A stretch of DNA of 64,000 nt, taken from assembly GCA_963991145.1 (NCBI GenBank), contig CAXDOZ010000001.1:10228-74227 (forward strand), in the 5' to 3' direction. The notes beneath the pieces are model-generated. The model saw nothing but the letters and a program-made list of their open reading frames with translations. It was not told the DNA's origin and made no database searches. The stretch comes from CAXDOZ01 sp963991145 (lineage in GTDB: Bacteria; Bacteroidota; Bacteroidia; Chitinophagales; JABDMM01). The position numbers and the translations under genes were made by a program. Numbering within the stretch: position 1 is the first letter of the stretch; every line of letters starts with the position of its first letter. Positions 17,164 to 26,515 of this stretch are shown here, in pieces.

Positions 17164-18395
17164 AAGTGCTTTTCCTTGGTAGTAATCGCTTTGAAACAGT
17201 TAGAATTATTGCTGAGCACATCAAATCAAAGTATCCAGATTGGCAAATTGATGCTGTTGATCTAGTCCTTTTGCGTGAGGGAATGGATATAGAACCTTTT
17301 AATAATAATTTGATCTCTACTGAATGGACAAAAGGTGAAAGGAGCACATTATTTCATTTTAGATTCCTTCTTAGAAAAGGGAAATTCTTTGGGGCTATAA
17401 AGAATGCTATAATAGACAGGAAACATGGTTTCTTTAATTCAATAAAGCACCTGTCAGAGTCCATTATGTTTGAGGAGAAAGCAGGTCAGTTGTTTTCGAC
17501 TTATGACTTTTTTCATTTTCATTTCATAAGCCGAAAGGCTAGTAATTGGTTGAATTTCATTCCTTTAGAAAGTAAAGTAATTGCTTCCTTTTGGGGGTCA
17601 GATGCTTACAGAGTTCCAGATGAACCTACAATTTTTGCCCAAAGAGAGATCTTGAACCGGTCTAATATTGCCACTTGCCATTTTAACCAGATGCTTGAGG
17701 AAATCTTGATGAATTTAGGTGAAGAGTACAGGCCTAAATTCAAAACCATGCTTTTTGGTATGAAAGATTGGATGCGGGATAAAATTCTCCATTTTGATCA
17801 AATGAAGGGAAGGGATGCCTTTTTCCAACGATACTCTATCCCGTCAGGAAAAATTGCTATTCAGATTGCATATAGCAAAGCGAGAATAATGCAACACCTT
17901 AAAGTGTTAAAAGGACTCGCTCCTTTGTCAGATGATGCTAAGGAACGATTTCACCTTGTCATTCCACTTACTTATGGCGAAGTTCATGATTGGAATGAGT
18001 ATAGATCAGAGATTGAGAAGGAAGCAGAGAAATCTGGTATATCCTTCACTTGCCTCTTTGATTATATGACTGATGATGAGGTTCTTGAAATGGAAAGTGC
18101 TTGCGAAATCTTTATCAATTCGAGAACAACTGATGCCCTGAATGGAACAATGATGGAGCATTTTACTTTGTCTCATTTAGTTATTTCTGGGGGCTGGCTA
18201 AAGTATCAGATTTTAAAAGACTATGGCCTTTATATGCCAACATTTGATGAGTTTCAGGAACTGCCTGCTATCTTGGAATCATATCTAATTAAACGGGAAG
18301 AATTAAGTGCAAAGTTTGAGTCTAACTCAAGAATTATTTCCGAAAGTTTTGTTTCATCAGCCTGGAGAGATCATTGGTTAAGTTTGTATGACTAA
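17160..18395 (+). CDS. Putative glycosyltransferase (GT-B type, possibly GT56-like)
   Basis: From the ATG at 17160 (ATGA overlap with the preceding stop) this is a 411-residue protein. It begins KVLFLGSNRFETV and has FFHFHF, VIASFWGSDAYRVP and, in the second half, FHLVIPLTYGEVHDWNEY and ACEIFINSRTTDALNGTMMEH. The pattern of a FWGSD segment followed by an IPLTYG block resembles the WecF-type 4-acetamido-fucosyl transferases (GT56), which would suit the neighbouring amino-sugar pathway, but the similarity is from memory of motifs only. No signal peptide or membrane segment is seen, so it would work on the cytoplasmic face. Role: transfer of one sugar, perhaps the diamino sugar, to the growing repeat unit. 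Confidence 0.6.
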   Translation: MKVLFLGSNRFETVRIIAEHIKSKYPDWQIDAVDLVLLREGMDIEPFNNNLISTEWTKGERSTLFHFRFLLRKGKFFGAIKNAIIDRKHGFFNSIKHLSESIMFEEKAGQLFSTYDFFHFHFISRKASNWLNFIPLESKVIASFWGSDAYRVPDEPTIFAQREILNRSNIATCHFNQMLEEILMNLGEEYRPKFKTMLFGMKDWMRDKILHFDQMKGRDAFFQRYSIPSGKIAIQIAYSKARIMQHLKVLKGLAPLSDDAKERFHLVIPLTYGEVHDWNEYRSEIEKEAEKSGISFTCLFDYMTDDEVLEMESACEIFINSRTTDALNGTMMEHFTLSHLVISGGWLKYQILKDYGLYMPTFDEFQELPAILESYLIKREELSAKFESNSRIISESFVSSAWRDHWLSLYD

Positions 18396-19401
18396 GACCA
18401 TGGAAGTATCTGTAGTAATCCCAGTATATAATGCCGGTAGGTATATTGAAGAGGCTGTTAGGTCTGCCCTCGATCAGAAAGAAACTATGGAGGTGATCCT
18501 GGTTGAAGACGGAAGTCCGGATGGCTCTCTTAAAGTTTGCAAAGAACTTGAAAAACTCGATTCCAGAGTTAAGCTCTTTACTCATCCCAATAATGAGAAT
18601 CGGGGGCCGGGCGAAACGCGGAATCTGGCATTATCTAAAGCATCACAGGAATGGATCGCATTTCTTGATGCCGATGATTTCTTTGATAAGAACCGATTCA
18701 GAGCAGAATTAGACTTGCTTAAAGAAGGGAATCTTTTAGATGGCTGCTATGGTGCCACTGGTTCTATTTTTGAAGAAAACATGTCTGAAGAAGAATTGAG
18801 TAAGTCAGGCATTTTAAAAGTGACCACATTTAAAAAGAAGATTCCGCCAGAAAGGTTGATCTATTCTATGCTTAGGGCAGATAAAGAGTATTCAGGATTA
18901 GGCTACTTTTCAATTATTTCCCTCTTAGTAAATAGAAGAGTTGTAGATGATGGCATGATCTCATTCCCTGTTGATATGTATTATCACCAGGATACTTTCT
19001 TCAAATTGGCTGTAGCTGCCCTCTATAAATTGAATGCGGGGGATATTGAAAAACCAGTGGTTTATAGAAGAGTGCATCCGGAGAATAGAATTACCAAAGT
19101 CAAGAATATTTCAAGAACAAAGGCCATTATGTTTGCCGAATTTGAAAAATGGTGCAAAGCTACTCCTACAGTCCCTCTAGATATATCTGAACTCGCCTGC
19201 GATCAGAAAGTCAATCATCAGTTAAGAGATCCAGACCAAAAAGGGAAGCTTGGAATTTTCCTCCGAAGGACGTTTAAATCAAAATCTTTTGTGTCCAACA
19301 CTAACTTTTTTAATTCTGGAATTAGGAGTGCACTTGGGAATAATTTCCTTTCAAACTCTGTCATCAAGATAAAAGAGAAGATTCAATTTAGTGCTGTCTA
19401 G
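18388..19401 (+). CDS. Family 2 glycosyltransferase
   Basis: This 337-residue GT-A enzyme starts VSVVIPVYNAGRYIEEAVRSALDQ, with the nucleotide-binding VEDGSPDGSL (about 38-47) and the DxD motif in FLDADDFFD (about 93-101). It is a normal family 2 transferase that adds one sugar from a nucleotide donor, probably with inversion. The ATG at 18388 overlaps the previous gene by eight bases; a second ATG at 18400 is an equally possible start with no overlap. The C-terminal third lacks membrane helices, so it is soluble or peripheral. It lies inside a run of five glycosyltransferase genes (17160-22488). Donor and acceptor cannot be told from sequence. Confidence 0.88.
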   Translation: MTKTMEVSVVIPVYNAGRYIEEAVRSALDQKETMEVILVEDGSPDGSLKVCKELEKLDSRVKLFTHPNNENRGPGETRNLALSKASQEWIAFLDADDFFDKNRFRAELDLLKEGNLLDGCYGATGSIFEENMSEEELSKSGILKVTTFKKKIPPERLIYSMLRADKEYSGLGYFSIISLLVNRRVVDDGMISFPVDMYYHQDTFFKLAVAALYKLNAGDIEKPVVYRRVHPENRITKVKNISRTKAIMFAEFEKWCKATPTVPLDISELACDQKVNHQLRDPDQKGKLGIFLRRTFKSKSFVSNTNFFNSGIRSALGNNFLSNSVIKIKEKIQFSAV

Positions 19402-19403
19402 AG

Positions 19404-20378
19404 ATGAAGTCATTAATCTGCATAAATACCTGTAATCGTCTGGATCTTTTAAGGTTCTACTCAGAGAGTTATTACAGGTTTTGTCTTTCGAATCCTGAGT
19501 TTGATTTCATTGTTTCCTTAGATGGAAACGAGCAGGATTATCTCAATTTTTTTGAGGAGCGGAAGATCCCTTATATCTCATCTGAAGAAAGAGCAGGAAT
19601 TGGTATAGCTAAGAATAGAGTTCTTGACAAACTGCCAGATTATGATTTCTACTTTTTCATTGAGGACGATACTGAGATCAAAGATCTGAGCTATTTTGAT
19701 GAGCAGATCAGAATTTCCCAAAAGACTGCAATTCCTCATTTCTCAGCCTTCGAGAAGAGCAGAATCCTGGATAAAAAGTCAGAGTTTGAATTAGGAGAAC
19801 AGAAAATAATCCAATCAATGCAAGGCTCCGCTCAAGTTAATTTTTTCTCTGGTGAAGGACTTCGAAAAGTAGGTGGCTGGCATACTGAATTTGCCAAATA
19901 CAAAAGATTTGGTCACACTGAGCATAGCTATCGTTTTGTAAATGCAGGATTGATGGATTACCCATTCAATGTTGTCGAATCTTTCATCACCGATTGCTTC
20001 GATTTTCACGATCCACCTACTGTTACACGATCTACGAAGTTCGAGTTAAACCCAAAAACCAATTTAGCACTGGTAGAGGAGGCGATCATCGATCAGAAGC
20101 TATCCTCCTTTCCAATAGAAGTTCCTGGATCATACAGTTTTGGAAACCTTGATTCCTGGCGTGATCAGCCACAGCCCGAGCCATTTTTAACAGTACAGGA
20201 GAGAAAAGCATTTCTTTCTGAACGATATTTTGAAGAGGGTAGTAACAAGCTTTTCAGGAGGGACAAGGATGGACTTGGAATGCTATGGAAGTCAATTGTC
20301 TATAGCCCTTCCGGGCCAGATACAGGTAAGAAGATCAAAACATTGATGCGTCACCTGCCTCTTTTGTTCAATCGTTAA
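19404..20378 (+). CDS. Glycosyltransferase-like protein (GT-A fold)
   Basis: This 324-residue protein begins SLICINTCNRLDLLRFYSES, has DFIVSLDGNEQDYL (about 35-48), and a DYDFYFFIEDDTEI segment whose Glu-Asp-Asp takes the place of a DxD metal site. A later SGEGLRKVGGWHTEFAKYKRFGHTEHSYRF resembles the acceptor and substrate region of family 2 and GT27-like enzymes (GG-D/E then GxEDxD). It starts three bases after the preceding stop. I recognise the fold but not the specificity. It ends the transcription unit or is followed by an internal promoter at 20399-20433, since a 77-base gap comes next. Confidence 0.72.
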   Translation: MKSLICINTCNRLDLLRFYSESYYRFCLSNPEFDFIVSLDGNEQDYLNFFEERKIPYISSEERAGIGIAKNRVLDKLPDYDFYFFIEDDTEIKDLSYFDEQIRISQKTAIPHFSAFEKSRILDKKSEFELGEQKIIQSMQGSAQVNFFSGEGLRKVGGWHTEFAKYKRFGHTEHSYRFVNAGLMDYPFNVVESFITDCFDFHDPPTVTRSTKFELNPKTNLALVEEAIIDQKLSSFPIEVPGSYSFGNLDSWRDQPQPEPFLTVQERKAFLSERYFEEGSNKLFRRDKDGLGMLWKSIVYSPSGPDTGKKIKTLMRHLPLLFNR

Positions 20379-20398
20379 TTTTTCGTCAATTTAAATCA

Positions 20399-20433
20399 TT
20401 GTGAGCCTAGCCGGAACCAATTATATAAATTTG
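20399..20433 (+). promoter_or_regulatory. Candidate Bacteroidota promoter for 20456
   Basis: TAAATTTG at 20426-20433 fully matches TAnnTTTG, and a TTG at 20399-20401 lies 24 bases upstream, slightly longer than the usual -33/-7 spacing. The next start codon is 23 bases downstream. The 77-base gap it sits in is one of the few in this stretch. Confidence 0.45.
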
Positions 20434-20455
20434 GCTCCCGTTAAACGACTGAAGT

Positions 20456-21589
20456 ATGAATGCAGATCTAAGTCTCGTATTTTCTTATCGAGACAGAGAG
20501 GTAGATAGGGTAAAAAGATGTCTTGATTCCCTTTCTACTCAAACCGATGCCAATTTCAAGGTGATCTTCGTGGATTACGGTTCCAATGATCAGTTCAGAA
20601 AGGAGATTGAGAGCCTGGTAAATTCGTATGATTTCTGCGAGTACATTTATTCTCATACTTATCAGCAGTTTTGGAATCGGTCCAAAGCCTTGAACATAGG
20701 TATTCAGCTAGTAGACACTCCTTATTACGCTACTACAGATATCGACCTGATCTTTGAGCCAAACTTTATCGAGGTAATGAGGTCAGAGATGGGCCCGGAT
20801 AAATTTGTGCATGGTCATGCTTTGTTTCTTGAAGAGGGGTTTTCAGATTATAAGAATCTCGACAAGCTTAATAAGAGTAATCTAGATCAATCTAAGGCTG
20901 GAGTTCAGTACGGCCTTTTCCAGCTTGTTCCTACAAAGGTAATCAGGCAGCTTGACGGCTTTGATGAGTTCTTTAGAATATGGGGATTAGAAGATGTCGA
21001 TCTAAATAAGAGATTACTCGCTCTTGGATTAAAGGAAAATTGGATCGATCCTTTGAAAACTCATGCCTGGCATCAATGGCACCCTCATATTGGAGATCCA
21101 CTTTTTACAAGAGATTGGTATCGTTTTATGGAGGATTATTTCTTTAGACAAACAAGCTCGAAAAGAAATAATGGAAACTGGGGTCAAACTAAAGGTGAAC
21201 AAGAAAGAAAAGTACTGAATCTGAAGTCTGATGAAGCTACTGTTCAAATTGAAAGAGACTTCCCCAGTAAAACCTCTGCCTTATATGAGTATCACATCCT
21301 TGAGCAGGTCTTTGATGAATTATCAGCTGGAGAGGTATTATCTGTGAAGTTCAATGACAAAGCCAGTGATATTAGTTTTTTTGAAAAACTAAGAAACTCC
21401 TTGGTTCACAGAATAGGAGTCGACCTGAAAGTTGATATTGACAAGTACTATCAAAAACGAACTGACTTTATTGATGCATGCCGGGGATTGGTTTGGTTAA
21501 TCGCTAAGAAGGAAAATCAGGGTACAATTGCCGACTATTGCTTTTATCGTGAAGGCAGATCATTTTACGTAAAACTTGAACGTAGATGA
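20456..21589 (+). CDS. Glycosyltransferase with galactosyltransferase-like C-terminal domain
   Basis: This 377-residue GT-A protein has DLSLVFSYRDREVDRVKRCL at the N-terminus, VIFVDYGSND, and the metal-site motif YYATTDIDLIFEPNFIE (about 97-112). It then has VRQLDGFDEFFRIWGLEDVDLNKRLLALG-like sequence (G-x-E-D-x-D), the signature of the GT7-like glycosyltransferase C-terminal domain also found in chondroitin-type polymerases. About 150 further residues have no recognised domain. It would transfer a sugar, perhaps a hexosamine or galactose, on the cytoplasmic face. It overlaps the next gene by four bases (ATGA) and probably starts a transcription unit. Confidence 0.82.
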   Translation: MNADLSLVFSYRDREVDRVKRCLDSLSTQTDANFKVIFVDYGSNDQFRKEIESLVNSYDFCEYIYSHTYQQFWNRSKALNIGIQLVDTPYYATTDIDLIFEPNFIEVMRSEMGPDKFVHGHALFLEEGFSDYKNLDKLNKSNLDQSKAGVQYGLFQLVPTKVIRQLDGFDEFFRIWGLEDVDLNKRLLALGLKENWIDPLKTHAWHQWHPHIGDPLFTRDWYRFMEDYFFRQTSSKRNNGNWGQTKGEQERKVLNLKSDEATVQIERDFPSKTSALYEYHILEQVFDELSAGEVLSVKFNDKASDISFFEKLRNSLVHRIGVDLKVDIDKYYQKRTDFIDACRGLVWLIAKKENQGTIADYCFYREGRSFYVKLERR

Positions 21590-22488
21590 TTTTCGGACTC
21601 TCAAATGTTTCCTATTGCGATGATAGCGCCGTTAAGTTTGAAGAGTTATGCGAACTCGAGTACTTAGAGGGGATTTTTTCAAATTTGAGATCAGACCTTG
21701 GGAGTACATTTGAAGGCTATGATTTTCAAATTTATTCCGCAAATAATACAAAAGGACCAACTCAAAAGACAAGTTCAAAGAAGACTGTATTGATCTACAT
21801 TTCAGATGAGACAATGCGAATCCCTGAACACCTGTCGGATAAGTACCATGCCATCTTTAAGTGTTACATCCCTGTTGATAGAATAGGAAATATATTCTCA
21901 CTTCCACTAGGATATGTGAATGGTAGAAAACAAAGTGATAGAGTTGAAATACTAAATAGAGATAACAATGTTTTCTTCTCTGGAAACCTCAATGAGAACA
22001 GATTCCCATTGTATCAGCATTTTAATTTATTCCGCTATTTACCTACCTGGGTTTTTACCAGATTATATTATAGGATCAAATCAAAATTAAAGTTTAATTA
22101 CTCCGACTACTTCCCCAACTCCTATATAAACTTCACACACAAGTTTAACTCTGGTTTAAGTCCAGAGGAGTATACCAGGTACCTCTATAACAGTAAGATC
22201 ATTTTATGTCCCAAAGGATTTACTAGTGCGGAGACCTTTAGACATTATGAAGCAATGCAATCCGGCGGCATTGTCATTTCCCAGAGACTACCAGATGTAT
22301 TCTATTACAAGAACAGTCCAATAATTCAAATCGACTCCTGGGCGCAACTAGACGAGAAGGTAGGTGAATTGATTGGTGATGATGACAGGATGAAAAAGAT
22401 TCAACAGCAGACTTATAAGTGGTGGGATGAGGTTTGCTCAGAAAAAGCTGTTTCGAAGTATATTGCACAATCGCTTTCCCAATTGTAA
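21586..22488 (+). CDS. Exostosin-like (GT47-type) or related glycosyltransferase
   Basis: This 300-residue protein has a conserved C-terminal block, IILCPKGFTSAETFRHYEAM followed by QSGGIVIS (about 204-232). It corresponds to the exostosin/GT47 and GT10-like nucleotide-binding motif (CP-G---S-R--EA---G-IPV). A FFSGNLNENRFPLY segment (about 126-139) marks the start of that domain. The N-terminal half is poorly conserved in my reading. The start overlaps the previous stop (ATGA). It fits the run of glycosyltransferases feeding the repeat unit. The fold is a reasonable call; the sugar is unknown. Confidence 0.65.
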   Translation: MIFGLSNVSYCDDSAVKFEELCELEYLEGIFSNLRSDLGSTFEGYDFQIYSANNTKGPTQKTSSKKTVLIYISDETMRIPEHLSDKYHAIFKCYIPVDRIGNIFSLPLGYVNGRKQSDRVEILNRDNNVFFSGNLNENRFPLYQHFNLFRYLPTWVFTRLYYRIKSKLKFNYSDYFPNSYINFTHKFNSGLSPEEYTRYLYNSKIILCPKGFTSAETFRHYEAMQSGGIVISQRLPDVFYYKNSPIIQIDSWAQLDEKVGELIGDDDRMKKIQQQTYKWWDEVCSEKAVSKYIAQSLSQL

Positions 22489-22493
22489 CACCT

Positions 22494-23360
22494 GTGAATC
22501 CTATATTCTTATTAGCAGTATCCCCTAGATCAGGAAGTAACTACCTCTTCAGGTTACTATCTCGTCACCCAGATATTTGTCCGACGGGAATCACAGGAGA
22601 GGACTTTCTTTTACGTTACAGTGATTCCCTAATCAACCATATTGATAAAGTTTCTGGCAATTGGAAAGAGAGTTGGGGGAATAGCAAACAGGAACTTCAG
22701 GATTGCATGGCAGAAGGATGGATCAATTTTCTTCTCCCCGAGAAGATCCGAGATGATCAAAGATTAATAACTAAGACCCCAATGCCCTATGGGGCGGAAA
22801 ACTTCTTCCGCCTGTTTCCCAAAGGACAACTTCTTATCATAATCAGAAATGGTCCAGATGCCGTGGAATCATACCAAAAGACATTTGATAAGAGCTTTGA
22901 AGCCTCAGTTAATAATTGGGCTCTTGGAGCCAGGACGATTCTTGAGTTAAGAAAGAATCACGCTGCTCTGGAGAATAAAAGCTTTAAGATCGTCAGGTAT
23001 GAGGATCTGTATTCAAATACTTCTGATAGCATAAAGGAGATCTTTAGCTTCCTCAATCTTGACCCTTCAAAATTTGACATGGAAGAAGCCCTTTCACAAG
23101 GAGTTATAGGCTCATCATCCCAAAGAGACAAGGGAGAAGAAGTTTCATGGAAGCAGGAAGAGGTTAAATCTCCGGACTTTGACCCAACGAGCAGGGCAAA
23201 AAACTGGACCAATGCAGAGAGATCAAGGTTTGATTATCTGGCGGGAACTGAACAAGCAGAATTGGGATATTCAAAGCTTTTGGAAAGGAAGTCACCTTTG
23301 TTTTTGATACAGAATTGGGCAAAAAGTGCATTCATTCGCTTCGGCCTCTCTAAAGCTTGA
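22494..23360 (+). CDS. Sulfotransferase-family protein
   Basis: I place the start at the GTG at 22494, five bases after the previous stop, because a further-upstream TTG would overlap that gene by 55 bases and the P-loop would then lie unusually far inside. The resulting 288-residue protein begins VNPIFLLAVSPRSGSNYLF, where SPRSGSNYL is the phosphosulfate loop (about 9-17). It continues with QLLIIIRNGPDAVESY (3'-phosphate site, Arg and Ser) and FKIVRYEDLYSN, the typical helix following the active site. It resembles the Sulfotransfer_3 type and differs clearly from the tandem pair near 10-11.7 kb. It is the last gene before the gap and promoter ahead of gmd. Confidence 0.8.
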   Translation: MNPIFLLAVSPRSGSNYLFRLLSRHPDICPTGITGEDFLLRYSDSLINHIDKVSGNWKESWGNSKQELQDCMAEGWINFLLPEKIRDDQRLITKTPMPYGAENFFRLFPKGQLLIIIRNGPDAVESYQKTFDKSFEASVNNWALGARTILELRKNHAALENKSFKIVRYEDLYSNTSDSIKEIFSFLNLDPSKFDMEEALSQGVIGSSSQRDKGEEVSWKQEEVKSPDFDPTSRAKNWTNAERSRFDYLAGTEQAELGYSKLLERKSPLFLIQNWAKSAFIRFGLSKA

Positions 23361-23403
23361 TGATAAAGAAACCTTAGGGAGGCTTCCAGGGAATCTAATT
23401 GCA

Positions 23404-23411
23404 TATATTTG
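23404..23411 (+). promoter_or_regulatory. Candidate -7 element for the gmd operon
   Basis: TATATTTG matches TAnnTTTG and ends 25 bases before the gmd start, in a 76-base gap. I do not find a -33 TTG at the usual distance. Confidence 0.4.
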
Positions 23412-23436
23412 TTGCCCCTCAAATGCACTATAGTCA

Positions 23437-24549
23437 ATGAAAAAGGCACTTATTACAGGAATTACAGGGCAAGATGGTGCCTATCTTGCCAAATTTCTCC
23501 TTTCAAAGGGATATGAGGTTCACGGAATCAAGCGCCGTAGCTCTCTTTTCAATACTGGAAGGATCGATGATATCTATACAGATCCACATACAGACAACCA
23601 AAAGTTCATTCTCCATTTCGGAGATCTTTCCGACAGTGGGAACCTGATTCGATTGGTTCAGGAGATCCAACCCGATGAGATCTACAATCTGGGAGCGATG
23701 TCTCATGTTAAGGTGAGTTTCGATATGCCGGATTATACAGCAAACGTAGATGCAGTTGGAGCACTAAGGATCCTTGAAGCAATTCGTCTGCTAAACCTTC
23801 AGGATAAAACAAGATTCTATCAGGCCTCTACTTCTGAACTTTATGGTAAGGTTCAGGAGATCCCTCAATCTGAAACAACTCCATTCTATCCAAGGTCACC
23901 TTATGCAGTTGCTAAGATGTATGCCTACTGGATCACTGTGAATTATAGAGAGGCTTATGACCTTTACGCCTGTAACGGAATTCTTTTCAATCATGAATCT
24001 CCACTGCGGGGCGAGACATTTGTAACGCGTAAGATCACTCGTGCAATCTCAAGAATTGCTTTAGGTCTTCAGAAGACATGCTATCTGGGAAATCTGGATG
24101 CCAAGAGGGACTGGGGACATGCTAAAGATTATGTAGAAGCCATGTGGTTGATGCTGCAGCAAGATGAAGCTGAAGACTTTGTAATTGCTACAGGTAAAAC
24201 AACTACCGTAAGAGACTTTGTTGTAGAAAGCTGCAAGCAAGTTGGATGGGAGATCGAGTTCTCAGGAGAAGGAGAGGCAGAAAAGGGTAAAGTGGTTTCT
24301 TCTAATAACCCGGATTATCCAATTGAACCCGGTACCGTGATCATTGAAGTTGATCCAGCCTACTTTAGACCAACCGAAGTAGATCTGCTACTTGGAGATC
24401 CAACAAAAGCAAAGCAGAAATTGAATTGGGAACCTAAGTATGACCTGGCAGAGATGGTCAGGGAAATGATGGAATCCGATATCGATCTATTCAAAAGAGA
24501 GAAACTATTACTTGAAGGAGGACATATCGTTCACGAGGTAAAGGAGTAA
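23437..24549 (+). CDS. gmd: GDP-mannose 4,6-dehydratase
   Basis: This 370-residue protein has the full Gmd pattern: [19 protein letters not shown] (residues 4-22), [44 protein letters not shown] with the catalytic Thr/Ser, [16 protein letters not shown] with Tyr and Lys, [11 protein letters not shown], and [14 protein letters not shown]. It converts GDP-D-mannose to GDP-4-keto-6-deoxymannose using tightly bound NADP. One base separates it from a GDP-fucose synthase gene, so the pair is expected to make GDP-L-fucose. It begins a transcription unit, with a TAnnTTTG element upstream. Confidence 0.97.
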   Translation: MKKALITGITGQDGAYLAKFLLSKGYEVHGIKRRSSLFNTGRIDDIYTDPHTDNQKFILHFGDLSDSGNLIRLVQEIQPDEIYNLGAMSHVKVSFDMPDYTANVDAVGALRILEAIRLLNLQDKTRFYQASTSELYGKVQEIPQSETTPFYPRSPYAVAKMYAYWITVNYREAYDLYACNGILFNHESPLRGETFVTRKITRAISRIALGLQKTCYLGNLDAKRDWGHAKDYVEAMWLMLQQDEAEDFVIATGKTTTVRDFVVESCKQVGWEIEFSGEGEAEKGKVVSSNNPDYPIEPGTVIIEVDPAYFRPTEVDLLLGDPTKAKQKLNWEPKYDLAEMVREMMESDIDLFKREKLLLEGGHIVHEVKE

Positions 24550-24550
24550 A

Positions 24551-25531
24551 ATGGAATCGCTGAAGAATAAGAGAATACTGATTACAGGAGGAGCAGGATT
24601 CTTGGGAAAACATACGGTTGCTGCTTTTAAAAATGCCGGTGTAAAAGAAGAAGATATAATCATTCCAAGATCATCTGATTTTGATCTTCGATCGCTCGAT
24701 AAAGCAAACGAACTAATTGAAGCAACTTCTCCGGATCTTGTAGTGAATATCGCTGCCAGACTTGGAGGAATTGGTGATAACAGAAGATACCCCGCTTCAT
24801 ATTTCTACGACAACCTAATGATCGGGATCAACATGATCGAAGCCTGTCGTAAGCACCAAATTGGAAAACTCGTCAACATTGGGACTGTATGTAGTTATCC
24901 CAAGATCCTTGAAGCACCATTCAAAGAAGAGGATCTTTGGAATGGCTATCCCGAAGAGACAAATGCACCTTACGGAGTTTCAAAAAAGTCGGTAATGGTC
25001 TATGGAGAGGCTGTTTATAGACAATATGGATTCAATAATGTAAACCTGCTTCTCACAAACCTTTACGGTCCCGGTGATGATTTCCGTGAAGCCACTTCTC
25101 ATGTTATTCCGGCTATCATTAAGAAAATCGCAAATGCTAAGGATAATGGAGATGCTTTTATCGAAGCCTGGGGCGACGGCTCACCATCAAGGGATTTCCT
25201 TTACGTAGAGGATGCAGCACTTGCAATAGTAAAAGCCACCGCTTCACACGATGATCCTATGCCTGTAAATATTGGCGCAGGGAAAGAGATCACTGTAAAA
25301 GAACTGATCGAGCTACTTGCAAAGTTGATCGGTTTTGATGGTGAAGTGAGATGGGATACTTCAAAGCCTAATGGGCAGCCAAGAAGGCTTCTTGATGTTT
25401 CAAAAGCAAAAGAAGGATTTGATTTTAGTTCTAATACAGATTTTGAAGACGGTTTGAGAAATACCATCGATTGGTACCTTTCAAACAGATCGGAGATCGA
25501 TCAATTACCTCCTAAATTTCAAATGGCATAA
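24551..25531 (+). CDS. fcl: GDP-L-fucose synthase-like epimerase/reductase
   Basis: This 326-residue short-chain dehydrogenase has RILITGGAGFLGKHT (residues 8-22), AARLGGIGDN (about 68-77), NIGTVCSYPK with the Ser/Cys of the active site, NAPYGVSKKSVMVYGE with Tyr and Lys, TNLYGPGDDF, SHVIPAIIKK and GDGSPSRDFLYVEDAA. The order and spacing match GDP-fucose synthase (WcaG/Fcl), which epimerises C3 and C5 and reduces C4 of the gmd product with NADPH. It overlaps the next gene by one base (TAATG type). The small possibility remains that it makes a related deoxyhexose, because the set also contains a 3,5-epimerase. Confidence 0.9.
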   Translation: MESLKNKRILITGGAGFLGKHTVAAFKNAGVKEEDIIIPRSSDFDLRSLDKANELIEATSPDLVVNIAARLGGIGDNRRYPASYFYDNLMIGINMIEACRKHQIGKLVNIGTVCSYPKILEAPFKEEDLWNGYPEETNAPYGVSKKSVMVYGEAVYRQYGFNNVNLLLTNLYGPGDDFREATSHVIPAIIKKIANAKDNGDAFIEAWGDGSPSRDFLYVEDAALAIVKATASHDDPMPVNIGAGKEITVKELIELLAKLIGFDGEVRWDTSKPNGQPRRLLDVSKAKEGFDFSSNTDFEDGLRNTIDWYLSNRSEIDQLPPKFQMA

Positions 25532-26514
25532 TGGCTGATCAGAAAAGAGCACTTGTAACAGGAGGCGGAGGTTTTATTGGGTCTCACCTGGTGAAAAAGC
25601 TGAAGAAAGAAGGGTTTTGGGTAAGAGTAGCAGACTTGAAGTATCCTGAGTTTTCTCCTACGGTGGCCGATGACTTTATGCAGGGAGATTTGAGAGATCA
25701 GGAATTCTGCGCAAGAGTCATAGATCAACCTTTCGACCATCTTTATACCCTTGCAGCTGACATGGGTGGGGCAGGTTATCTGTTCACCGGTGAGAACGAT
25801 GCTGATGTGATGCACAACTCGGCGATGATCAATCTAAACGTGGCTCATTTAGCTGTAAAGCATAATGTTGGAAGAGTATTTTACTCCTCTAGCGCCTGTA
25901 TTTACCCTGAATTCAATCAGCTTGACCCAGATAATCCAAACTGCGAAGAGAGCACTGCATATCCAGCTCAACCGGATAGTGAATACGGATGGGAAAAACT
26001 GTTCAGCGAAAGGATGTTCCTGAATTTTGCAAAGAACTATGGGCTTGATGTTAAGATTGCCCGCTTTCACAACATTTTTGGACCTGAAGGAACCTGGACA
26101 GGAGGAAAGGAAAAAGTACCGGCTGCAATGTGCAGAAAAGTGGCAGAAGCAGAAGATGGTTCTTCTATTGAGGTTTGGGGGGATGGTCTTCAAACGAGAT
26201 CATTTCTTTACATCGATGAGTGCCTTGAAGGAGTATGGAACCTTATGAATAGCGACAAATCCGGACCATTCAATATTGGTTCAGAAGAGATGGTAAGTAT
26301 CAATGAGCTCGCTGAAATTGTAATTGCTATATCAGGAAAGAACCTTTCATTAGATCACATTCCTGGTCCACAAGGAGTAAGAGGAAGAACCTCGGATAAT
26401 AAGCTCATTCAGGAGCAGATCGGCTGGAAGCCAAACTATCCTCTCAAAAAAGGACTGGAGAAGACTTTCTCATGGATCAATGAGCAGGTTCATGCTCATA
26501 GTACAAAGAGTTAA
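25531..26514 (+). CDS. GDP-mannose 3,5-epimerase-like protein (plant GME type)
   Basis: This 327-residue extended short-chain dehydrogenase follows the plant GDP-mannose 3,5-epimerase closely. It has ALVTGGGGFIGSHL (7-20), AADMGGAGYL, YSSSACIYPEF, SEYGWEKL, RFHNIFGPEGTWTGG, EKVPAAMCRK, GDGLQTRSFLYIDECLEGV and HIPGPQGVRGR. All four plant active-site residues are present: Cys123, Tyr152, Lys156 and Lys195 in this numbering. Plant GME turns GDP-D-mannose into GDP-L-galactose (and GDP-L-gulose). Beside gmd and fcl, it suggests that the locus draws more than one L-sugar from GDP-mannose. An NAD-dependent epimerase with another substrate is the alternative. Confidence 0.87.
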   Translation: MADQKRALVTGGGGFIGSHLVKKLKKEGFWVRVADLKYPEFSPTVADDFMQGDLRDQEFCARVIDQPFDHLYTLAADMGGAGYLFTGENDADVMHNSAMINLNVAHLAVKHNVGRVFYSSSACIYPEFNQLDPDNPNCEESTAYPAQPDSEYGWEKLFSERMFLNFAKNYGLDVKIARFHNIFGPEGTWTGGKEKVPAAMCRKVAEAEDGSSIEVWGDGLQTRSFLYIDECLEGVWNLMNSDKSGPFNIGSEEMVSINELAEIVIAISGKNLSLDHIPGPQGVRGRTSDNKLIQEQIGWKPNYPLKKGLEKTFSWINEQVHAHSTKS

Positions 26515-26515
26515 G

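Noticed and set aside
25849..26193. 114-codon minus-strand frame inside the GDP-mannose 3,5-epimerase gene
   Set aside because: Antisense to a strongly conserved enzyme and without family features.
23437..26514. dTDP-rhamnose operon
   Set aside because: The three dehydrogenase-like genes match Gmd, GDP-fucose synthase and GME; no RmlA, RmlB or RmlC is seen.
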